This document shows positions 1 through 6,300 of a DNA stretch of 9,898 nucleotides, one piece after another; within the stretch, counting starts at the first letter, position 1; each line of letters begins with the position of its first letter. Origin of the DNA: Betaproteobacteria bacterium TMED156 (GTDB lineage Bacteria > Pseudomonadota > Gammaproteobacteria > Burkholderiales > Burkholderiaceae_A); the NCBI GenBank assembly GCA_002171155.1, contig NHHF01000104.1:2181-12078 (forward strand), in the 5' to 3' direction. The translations under genes were made by a program, and so were the position numbers. Below the pieces are notes generated by a model. The model saw only the letters and a program-made list of their open reading frames with translations. It was not told the DNA's origin and did no database searches.

Positions 1-414
1 ATCCATATCCAGTGGCTCGTCATCCATTTCAGGCTCGTCATCCATGTCCATTGGATCGTCGTCAGAATCTTCGGCTCCCATGGCAGCAGACAATCTTTCA
101 CCGAGATCTATGAGCAGATTTGCCTCTTCTTCAGTTAGGCTAATATCTGCAGCGCCTGGCTCTGCTCCCATACCTAACTCGTCGTCTATATCTAACTCGT
201 CGTCCATTTCAGGCTCGTCGTCCATTTCAGGCTCGTCGTCCATTTCAGGCTCGTCGCCCATTTCAGGCTCGTCCTGTTCGGTAACGGGATCGTCTTTTTC
301 TTCTTCGTCCATGTGCTCTTCCTCGTTAAGGAAGTTGTTTGTAAGAGACTCAACGTTTGCCAATTTCATAAATCGGCGGATAGTGGTCTCTGTCAATAGC
401 TTGTTATTACTCAT
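1..414 (-). CDS. Acidic Asp/Glu-Pro-Met repeat protein, C-terminus cut by window edge
   Basis: The reverse strand reads open from an ATG at 414 to base 1, giving 138 visible residues without a stop. A clear GGAG lies 8 bases upstream (423-426). Residues 1-30 are ordinary in composition (MSNNKLLTETTIRRFMKLAN...) and look like a short amphipathic or helical leader. Residues 31-82 are very acidic and carry four back-to-back hexads of the type [DG]DEPEM, followed by two DDEL units. Residues 90-112 form a short predicted helix (SLTEEEANLLIDLGERL), and the acidic DDEPEM repeats resume at about 118. No catalytic motif is seen. Similar 'TIRRFMKLA' leaders followed by acidic tracts occur, as I recall, in uncultured marine phage proteins of unknown role. 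An acidic assembly, scaffold-like or DNA-mimic role is possible but unsupported. It is the first gene after the only spacer in the window, so it may have its own promoter. Confidence 0.75.
   Translation of the reverse strand, partial: MSNNKLLTETTIRRFMKLANVESLTNNFLNEEEHMDEEEKDDPVTEQDEPEMGDEPEMDDEPEMDDEPEMDDELDIDDELGMGAEPGAADISLTEEEANLLIDLGERLSAAMGAEDSDDDPMDMDDEPEMDDEPLDMD
205..276. repeat. Four tandem 18-bp repeats inside the acidic gene
   Basis: The unit catttcaggctcgtcgtc occurs four times head to tail (205-222, 223-240, 241-258, 259-276), the last two with one to a few changes. A further near copy lies at 25-42. The repeat is in frame, each unit encoding one acidic hexapeptide [DG]DEPEM on the reverse strand. 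Near-perfect nucleotide identity suggests recent slippage-type expansion, so copy number may vary between related genomes. Confidence 0.85.
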
Positions 415-487
415 TATTAAATCTCCTTTTGTTCAAAATTTGAGCATGTTGAAATACATTCTTAAATAGTTTTTAAGATAATTAAAG
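415..487 (-). promoter_or_regulatory. Only intergenic spacer in the window; possible promoter or leader
   Basis: These 73 AT-rich bases separate the sigma-like gene from the acidic repeat gene, while every other junction overlaps or is at most 16 bases. It holds the ribosome binding site of the acidic gene (GGAG, 423-426) and an imperfectly placed AT-only-rich inverted repeat, cttaaa/tttaag at 461-466 and 472-477 with a 5-base loop. Read on the minus strand, TATTTAAG here is only loosely like a T4-type late promoter (TATAAATA). I cannot identify a definite -10/-35 pair. A promoter here is inferred from position more than from sequence. Confidence 0.3.
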
Positions 488-676
488 TCATATTTTTATT
501 CTTTTAGATAGTTTCTTTATTGCCTGTTTTTCAATCTGAGACACTCTTACTAGAGATATTCCCAGTCTTTTAGCAACCTGATCAAGAGTCATAGGTCCAT
601 GTTTCTTTATTGCTATATAAATAGAATTATCATCTTCTGGGTAATCTATCCACCCTCTGTCTTCTTCTTTACTCAC
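488..676 (-). CDS. Small sigma-70 region 4-like helix-turn-helix protein
   Basis: This 62-residue protein is almost entirely one DNA-binding module. Residues 29-58 (MTLDQVAKRLGISLVRVSQI, then EKQAIKKL) match the shape of sigma-70 region 4.2: a first helix with the E/DxVAxxLGIS pattern, a turn, a recognition helix ending RVSQIE, and a basic tail KKLSKRIKI. Regions 2 and 3 of a sigma factor are absent. The first 25 residues are acidic/aromatic (GWIDYPEDDNSIY). The start is GTG at 676, supported by a GGAGG 7 bases upstream. The ATG four bases upstream is followed in frame by a stop after two codons. The start overlaps the stop of the upstream gene by four bases (GTGA), suggesting coupled translation. 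The likely role is a phage transcription regulator acting at promoters or on host RNA polymerase. Whether it acts as a sigma fragment or as a plain HTH repressor cannot be told. Confidence 0.75.
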   Translation of the reverse strand: MSKEEDRGWIDYPEDDNSIYIAIKKHGPMTLDQVAKRLGISLVRVSQIEKQAIKKLSKRIKI

Positions 677-1002
677 TCATATTCCTCCGTTCCCGATTCA
701 ATAATATCAAAAATATTATTTTTATCTGATTCTGTTATCCCTAATTCAATTAGGACTCTTTGGCCATCCACAATATCTTTTGCAGATTTATAAATTTTAG
801 TTTTACCCATGGATTTTTGGTTTTCTTTTATTTTACTTACTAGAGATGTCATTAGTGGGTCTTGGCAAATATACATCTTCATTAAGGAACTGAAAAAACC
901 TGTCTGAGTCAGGCCATCATATCTGAGTCTTATTTTCAGATCTGCTGATTCTTTTTCAAAGCATTTAAAGACAAAGGTCGTTTTTTTCTCCAATGAAGTC
1001 AT
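673..1002 (-). CDS. Unknown small protein, possible ribbon-helix-helix DNA-binding fold
   Basis: This 109-residue protein is of uncertain function. Residues 20-48 (starting ADLKIRLRYDGLTQTGFF and continuing SSLMKMYI) resemble a ribbon-helix-helix module of the Arc/MetJ/CopG type: a beta-strand of alternating residues (LKIRLRY), a polar turn, a first helix with the FFSSLMKMYI pattern, then a second helix from about 49 (DPLMTSLVSKIKENQ). A basic linker (residues 61-76) and an acidic C-terminal helix (DKNNIFDIIES) follow. The assignment is by eye and uncertain. The ATG at 1002 overlaps the TGA of the IMPDH-like gene by four bases, and no strong ribosome binding site is visible, so translation is probably coupled. 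It in turn overlaps the sigma-like gene by four bases, so the two may be a regulatory pair made together. Confidence 0.6.
   Translation of the reverse strand: MTSLEKKTTFVFKCFEKESADLKIRLRYDGLTQTGFFSSLMKMYICQDPLMTSLVSKIKENQKSMGKTKIYKSAKDIVDGQRVLIELGITESDKNNIFDIIESGTEEYE
684..688 (-). promoter_or_regulatory. Ribosome binding site deciding a GTG start
   Basis: GGAGG on the minus strand ends 7 bases before the GTG at 676. It lies inside the 3' end of the upstream gene and favours GTG as the true start of the sigma-like protein, since the nearby ATG at 680 opens only a two-codon frame. Confidence 0.7.
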
Positions 1003-2033
1003 AAGCTTAAAATGTGGGTTCGACTCTCCACAAGACCAGAAGGTGACTGCCGGATAAACTTGGCCCTGCTCCTAAATTCTGATAAATTACGAGCGCCGGA
1101 ATATGATAATCCTGATTTAATATTCTTGTTAAGCTTCTGCAAGATATCTCCAACTTCGCCCTTATATGGTATGGTAGTAGAGATCCCTTCTAAAGATCTT
1201 GCCTGACCTCTCCAGGCAATTTGTGCTTCTGGGGAAGCCATCCCTCTGTAAACTTTATATCTCTTTCCATCGTTTGATTCAAATATTTGTCCTGGAGTTT
1301 CTTTCGTTCCCGCTAGCATAGAACCAAGCATTACCATGTCTGCGCCTGCGGCCAGAGCTTTTAAAATATCACCGCATGTTTTAATTCCACCATCTGCAAT
1401 TATTGCTGCATCTGAGGCGTCCCGGCAGTCCAGCACAGATTGAAGAGTCGGAACACCGTGGCCAGTTTGGATCCGAGTTGAGCAAATGGAGCCACCCCCA
1501 ATTCCAATGCGGATCGCATCTGCTCCCCAATTAGACAAGTCCTTAAAACCTTCAGATGTAGCTACGTTTCCCGCAATGATAACCACTTGCTCTCCAAAAG
1601 AATCTTTTAATTTCTTTATTGATTTTTCTACCAATGTGTGATGGCCATGAGCGACATCAATGCACAGAATTCTTGCGCCGCAATCATAAAGTGCCTTGGC
1701 GCGAGAGTGAAAGTCGCTAGATATACCGATCGCTGCTGCGATGTTTGCGATATTAAAATTCTCTGTCTCTTCAAAGAGCGAGGCTATATTTCTTATCATA
1801 TTGCATTGTTCTACTGGTGTATTATATCTATGCACAATTCCTAATCCCCCATGCTTGAACATGGCGAGAGACATGTCTTCTTCAGTAACAGTGTCCATTG
1901 GACTAGAGATAACTGGAAATCTAAATTTTTTTGACCCTATGCTTGTTGATAGGTTTATTTCTTCTCTACTGTTAATGTTACTTCTCTGAGGTAGTAGCAA
2001 AACATCATCAAAACAAACTGTATTCTTAATCAT
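999..2033 (-). CDS. IMP dehydrogenase/GMP reductase family enzyme lacking CBS domains
   Basis: At 344 residues this is a complete TIM-barrel IMPDH/GMPR-family protein without the CBS pair found in most cellular IMPDHs. Visible hallmarks: CFDDVLLLPQ (7-16), SSPMDTVTE (43-51), the Cys loop GIGGGSICSTR with Cys184 and Thr186, ADGGI (213-217), VMLGSMLAG (234-242), the flap start YRGMAS (262-267), IPYKG (288-292), and an IMPDH-like end GLVESRTH (333-340). The IMPDH Arg-Tyr flap dyad is not found: the stretch between RGMAS and PYKG is short and reads more like GMP reductase, retaining a Glu-Gly (282-283). IMPDH makes XMP from IMP with NAD; GMPR converts GMP to IMP with NADPH. The sequence mixes both signatures, so specificity is open. 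AGGAGGT (2039-2045) lies 5 bases before the ATG. It overlaps the zinc-protein gene by 8 bases and the next gene by 4. Confidence 0.9.
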   Translation of the reverse strand: MIKNTVCFDDVLLLPQRSNINSREEINLSTSIGSKKFRFPVISSPMDTVTEEDMSLAMFKHGGLGIVHRYNTPVEQCNMIRNIASLFEETENFNIANIAAAIGISSDFHSRAKALYDCGARILCIDVAHGHHTLVEKSIKKLKDSFGEQVVIIAGNVATSEGFKDLSNWGADAIRIGIGGGSICSTRIQTGHGVPTLQSVLDCRDASDAAIIADGGIKTCGDILKALAAGADMVMLGSMLAGTKETPGQIFESNDGKRYKVYRGMASPEAQIAWRGQARSLEGISTTIPYKGEVGDILQKLNKNIKSGLSYSGARNLSEFRSRAKFIRQSPSGLVESRTHILSL

Positions 2034-2265
2034 CTTTTACCTCCTGTGCATGCAAATGACACTCAGTACAAACTAGATCTATGTTGTTTGATTCCTGATC
2101 AATATGCCAGTTATCTATGTTTTCTCCTGGCCTAGGCGTTCGGTCACAAACAGAACACTTTACTTGTTTTTTAAAATCTTTCATAGCATTTTTAAAATCT
2201 TTCATGAACTTTTTCTTTGCTACGGCCAACTGTTTTCTTTTTATCTTTCTCACAAAGCTAGTCAT
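2026..2265 (-). CDS. Small zinc-binding protein, HNH-like treble clef
   Basis: This 79-residue protein has two parts. Residues 1-36 are strongly basic and helical and contain a duplicated heptad (MKDFKNA, MKDFKKQ). Residues 37-70 hold CSVC (Cys37, Cys40), NWHID (His54) and LVCTECH (Cys66, Cys69, His70). Two CxxC pairs would bind one zinc, and the order Cys-Cys, H, N, Cys-Cys-H is that of HNH endonucleases (H54, N60/61, H70). The spacing is tighter than in typical HNH nucleases, and the usual D/E-H pair is here W-H, so nuclease activity is doubtful. A DNA-binding or degenerate HNH protein is equally likely. The ATG overlaps the TAA of the dUTPase gene by one base (TAATG), typical of coupled translation. 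A weak GGTGA sits upstream. Confidence 0.7.
   Translation of the reverse strand: MTSFVRKIKRKQLAVAKKKFMKDFKNAMKDFKKQVKCSVCDRTPRPGENIDNWHIDQESNNIDLVCTECHLHAQEVKDD
2039..2045 (-). promoter_or_regulatory. Strong ribosome binding site of the IMPDH/GMPR-like gene
   Basis: AGGAGGT on the minus strand, 5 bases before the ATG at 2033, is the most complete Shine-Dalgarno sequence in the window. It lies within the coding sequence of the preceding zinc-protein gene and suggests efficient independent initiation of the purine enzyme. Confidence 0.75.
2168..2205. repeat. 17-bp direct repeat within the zinc-protein gene
   Basis: The sequence tttttaaaatctttcat occurs at 2168-2184 and again at 2189-2205, a period of 21 bases. 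It encodes the duplicated heptad MKDFK(N/K)x in the basic N-terminal helix, so it reads as an in-frame tandem duplication of seven codons. Confidence 0.8.
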
Positions 2266-2732
2266 TATCGATCACCCGTAGAGCCCAGCGCTCCGGAGCC
2301 TCTTTCAGTCGAGGTGTCATATATATTATCACTGTCTTCAACTTCCATCAAAAACGGCTTTTCAATTCTGACAAAAACTCCTTGTGCGATTTTTTGTCCG
2401 GTAGCTATAGCTTCAGGATGTTTTCCAATATTATGTAAATTTACAAATATTTCTCCAGTATAGCCCTCATCCACAACACATGCTCCTGTAATTAAATGTT
2501 TTTTACTAGCAATGCCAGATTTATTCATAATCTGCAACATGCAGTTTGTTGGCACCTGCATTTTAATGCCTGTCTCAAGAAGTACGCTTTGACCGGGAGA
2601 TATAGTAATTGACTCTGCCTCGCTCGGACTATAAAAAAAGTCCATGCCAGCGTCAGTGGAGTGAGCTCGGTCAGGTAACTTTGCATTTGGTCGAGTTCGA
2701 AACACTTTGATTAAATTATTATACGATGACAT
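2265..2732 (-). CDS. dut: dUTP diphosphatase (dUTPase), trimeric family
   Basis: This enzyme hydrolyses dUTP to dUMP and pyrophosphate, keeping uracil out of DNA and supplying dUMP for thymidylate. The 155-residue length is normal for the trimeric family, and all five motifs are found in order: motif 1 AHSTDAGMDF (23-32), motif 2 NKSGIASK (70-77), motif 3 VVDEGYTGEI (86-95) with the catalytic Asp in VVD, motif 4 GQKIAQGV (111-118) and motif 5 RGSGALGSTG in the C-terminal arm (144-153). Some positions differ from the textbook consensus: Lys instead of Arg in motif 2 and Leu instead of the uracil-stacking Phe/Tyr in motif 5. GGGAG (2739-2743) lies 6 bases before the ATG at 2732. The start overlaps the end of the YkuD-like gene by 14 bases. 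It belongs to the replication and nucleotide block with dnaE and the IMPDH/GMPR-like gene. Confidence 0.95.
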   Translation of the reverse strand: MSSYNNLIKVFRTRPNAKLPDRAHSTDAGMDFFYSPSEAESITISPGQSVLLETGIKMQVPTNCMLQIMNKSGIASKKHLITGACVVDEGYTGEIFVNLHNIGKHPEAIATGQKIAQGVFVRIEKPFLMEVEDSDNIYDTSTERGSGALGSTGDR

Positions 2733-3378
2733 TGTCTTCTCCCATCTTTTTAAGGTCCTGCTCTTCTAATAATGTATAGGTGAAGCTATTCCCCCATTTG
2801 GATGATGAAGTTTCGCAAATATCCATAAATTTATAAAAATCTTTGCTACTTTGAAAGACTTGACAACCTGCAGAAACTCCGCCGGTATTTACGCGTGCGC
2901 TTGTGCCGCGGTGTTTGTGGATATTTATCCCAAACCAGCCTTTTTCTTCTGCCCCATGATAGTCAGGCTTTGTGTCTCTATTGTTGTCTCTCCAAACCCT
3001 AACTTTGCCACCCCTTTGGCAGAGGGCCATGTGGCCTCTTTGTTTATTACCATGCCAGTCTATCTTGTAAGTACCCCTGTACTGATCTGGCACCAAGATA
3101 GCGGTGCCTTTGTGTCTGACCTCTTTGATCGGCCTCTTCAAAATTGAAGTTCCAGGTTCTGTTGTGACGGGATAAATATCACAAACCCACTCTGACAAAA
3201 CTTTATAAAGAACCACAATAAAATCATCAAATTTACTAGCATCTCCTGATTCATTTCTAACACCTATAATATTTAGATTATAGTCTCCTTTTTCAAAGAA
3301 AGCATATCCCTTGTTTTCAAAGATTTTTTGATACTTTTCAGCCATAATTTTGGCACATAAACCTTTTAATTTAGCCAT
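2719..3378 (-). CDS. YkuD-like protein, putative cell-wall-active (lysin-type) enzyme
   Basis: This 219-residue protein has no signal peptide. Its C-terminal half carries FGINIHKHRGTS (149-160) followed by GGVSAGCQVF (166-175). A conserved His near a Gly-rich turn followed by S-x-G-C is the layout of the YkuD L,D-transpeptidase active site (HG...S-H-G-C-x-R), with Cys172 as the candidate nucleophile. The N-terminal half (NLNIIGVRN at 34-42, FDDFIVVLYKVL at 50-61, TTEPGT at 72-77, GTAILVPDQYRG at 91-102) matches, from memory, a phage protein family of the same build that is usually left uncharacterised. In a phage the natural guess is peptidoglycan processing during lysis or entry, but substrate and reaction are not shown. 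The Arg that follows Cys in canonical YkuD is replaced (SAGCQV). The ATG at 3378 has GGAG 6 bases upstream, and the gene starts 16 bases after dnaE. Confidence 0.65.
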   Translation of the reverse strand: MAKLKGLCAKIMAEKYQKIFENKGYAFFEKGDYNLNIIGVRNESGDASKFDDFIVVLYKVLSEWVCDIYPVTTEPGTSILKRPIKEVRHKGTAILVPDQYRGTYKIDWHGNKQRGHMALCQRGGKVRVWRDNNRDTKPDYHGAEEKGWFGINIHKHRGTSARVNTGGVSAGCQVFQSSKDFYKFMDICETSSSKWGNSFTYTLLEEQDLKKMGEDNVIV

Positions 3379-3394
3379 AATTTACTCCTTTTTT

Positions 3395-6300
3395 TTACGC
3401 TAATAGCTTAAACATTTTTCTCATACTAAAAGTGGAGAAACCCCACTGTTGATTATAGTTGAGTCTGGCCATATACGGCCTATTGATTTGTACGATATCT
3501 TTTTCAGGATCAACGCCCCAACACCGAATGACAGTCATCTCATTATTATCATCAATAACCTTTACAACATAAAAATTCTTGCCATTTTTAGACTTTTTGA
3601 GCTTACATTCGCGTGGGATAAACCAAGTTACACCGAGAGAAGGATCAAATTCTGAAATTGGTGGAACGTATAACTGTTCTAACTTTTGCCTCACTCTTGG
3701 TGTCACCACAGCGTTAATCGGGAACACCCCAGTCAGATTAACCAGATGCTCCAGCTTCTCCTCTTCTGAGAAATCTCCCTCAGGGGCATATTTTTCAATG
3801 TTGTCAATTAAATTTTTCTCTTTTCTAGGCCTATCTTCCGCCACAGCCGCATAAAAATGCTTCAATCCAGTAAAGCGATCATCAATCAACTCTGTCATAG
3901 CCTGAGAAAGTGTCAGGGCGTGAATCGATTTCTTGTTTAGTTTTGAGTAAGTGATCTTCTCATGGAACAAAAATTCTTCAATGGTGTTAAATGGCCTGTT
4001 CTCAATGATTTGCTCGATGGCCTTGATGCCTAGACCTTTGATAGATGACAAGGGTTGAATCAGGGTTTTGCCATCTTCGCTAATCTCCCAGCCAACACCT
4101 GATGTGTTCACGTTAAGTTGCTCTACATTATAGCCAAGTGACTTCGCTGTTGCGATTGCTCTCTCTTTTCTTGTCTCCGGCTCTTTATCCAAAAAGGCAG
4201 CTAGCCATTCCGATGGATAATAGTTAAGTAGATAAGCACACTGATAGGATAATACACAGTAGGATACAGCATGTGACTTGTTGAAGCCATAGCCTGAAAA
4301 GTATTCAAAAGTTTCCCAAAGTTCTCTTGCCTCATAATCTTTCATTCCTTTCTCCAAGCATCCGCGCTTGAACTTGTCAAAGATTTTATCTTTCTGGGTC
4401 TGAACTTCTCCAGTACCCTTTTTAGTAAGTAGTTTTCTAAGCTTGTTACCTTCATCCAAGGTCAGGTCTTTGCCCAGCTTGTGAGCCAGCATAGCAATCT
4501 GCTCTTGGAAAATAAGGAATCCATATGTCTCTTCTGTTACTTCACGCACATACTTGTTTATATATTCAACATCTTCTGGTCTTGACTTTGCTCCGATATA
4601 CTTTCTATCTACTCCTGCACCTAGTGGGCCCGGGCGATAAATAGAAGTAATTGCTGACAAATCAATAATGTTGTCTGGCTTTGCATTTTTGCAAAAGGTT
4701 TGCGCGCCGGTCTCTGTGAATTGAAAGATACCAGCCCACTTTCCTTTGTGGAATATGTTTTGCCAAACATCTTTATCCTCCAGATCGATAACCTCTGGGT
4801 GTAGGTTCTTATCGTAAAACTCTTTGATGTCCGCAAATGAAGGGCTCTCCATTCCATGATGACGCTTAAGGATACGCTCGATGGCACCCTCTAACATGCG
4901 AAGAGAAGCAAGACCTAGGATATCAAACTTGATGAAACCCATTGGCTCAAGATGCCTTACGTTCATACCCTCGGACCAAGGTGTTTGTCGAACCCCTCCG
5001 GAGTTAATAAGTGGCATCCACTGGTCTAGGTTTTCACCTACAACAACGCCTCCGGCGTGGCGAGAGGCTGAGCGGGTCTGACCATATAGTTTCTCAATAT
5101 GTGTCTTGATATGCGGGTACTTTTGTAGAAATTTCTGCAGTGATTCTGAAAACTCCATTAACTCTTCAAACGTCGGAGCATATATACCTGCAGTGATGCC
5201 GTGTTTCTTCTTTGCAAGAGGCGTGGCTTCGTATACCATCTTACTTGTTACATTGTTCACTTCTGTAAACTCGATGCCATAGAACTTTGAAATGTCCTTA
5301 ATCAGGGATCTTAACTGCAAAGTGTTCCAGTTTGTAATTGGTACCACGGAGCTATCGCCCCACTCATCAATAAGTTCTTCCTTGAGGACCATTGGGTCAG
5401 ACACGTCATAGTCAATATCTGGATATCCCGACCCACCCTTTGTCAGGAATCTCTCAAACTGAAGTCCATACTTGATTGGATCGACCTGAGTAATATTTAA
5501 AACATACGCAACAAGTGAACCAGCAGCAGAGCCGCGGCCAGCGCCAACAAGTTGTCTAGTAACTGCAACATCTGCAATAGCTTTCATTGTTAAGAAGTAT
5601 TTTGAGAAACCTCTGTTCTCGATAACGGCGACTTCGTGGTGTAGCCTATCCACATATTCTTGATTATTTTCTAATCCAAGTTTGCGGAGACCTTCGACAC
5701 ACAGCGCTGCCAGAGTTTGGCCTGCCGTAGAGCCTTCAGGCACAACGAAATCAGGAAGACGTACCGTGTTATCAGGCAAGAATGTTTCGATTCTCTCATG
5801 TGCAATCTGGTGGGTTCTTGTAATTGAATTTTTAACAATTTTATCATCATATTCAACTCTACATTCTGCAGAATACTTCTTGTAACTTTCCCACATCTGG
5901 TCGCCATTTTTAGGATACAACTCGTACCCAACCTCTTCAACAGAAGTTGGCAATTCCTCGGATAAATAATCCGGTCTTCCTCTGCCGAGCCAACCGAGCC
6001 TCTTGTACAACTCCCTGTCTTTCCAAACATCTCGGTTATAATAGTGAGAATCAGCAGTCGAAATAAGATCTATGCCAAACTCTTGATGCATTTGGATAAT
6101 GTATCTATTCAACTCATGCTGTTCTGGCACATTGTTCCATTGAAGCTCACCATACCAGCGGTCTCCGAAGATTGCTTGCATGTTTTGGGTTGTGTCTCTC
6201 ATTGCGTGCAAAATGGCATCAGGGCCAGTGTCGCGGTTCTCCCAGTAGTTGCCAGCATAAACACCGCCCAAACAAGCTGATGCGGCGATAACACCTTCGT

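Noticed and set aside
205..276. CRISPR array
   Set aside because: The 18-base units abut directly with no spacers and are in-frame coding repeats.
44..469. Forward-strand Ser-rich open frame (SGSSSISGSS repeats)
   Set aside because: It is the antisense of the acidic repeat gene; the Ser/Gly repeats are the complement of the DDEPEM codons, and it has no ribosome binding site fitting the gene layout.
461..477. Rho-independent terminator
   Set aside because: The stem is six pairs, mostly A-T, and no T-run follows on either strand in the needed place.
1638..2463. Forward-strand open frames across the purine-enzyme, zinc-protein and dUTPase genes
   Set aside because: All are antisense to clearly conserved proteins, with no ribosome binding sites or recognisable products.
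4621..6030. Minus-strand alternative frames within the polymerase gene (e.g. 4621-4887 and 5671-6030)
   Set aside because: They are shifted frames of the well-conserved dnaE coding sequence and show no independent domain or start signal.
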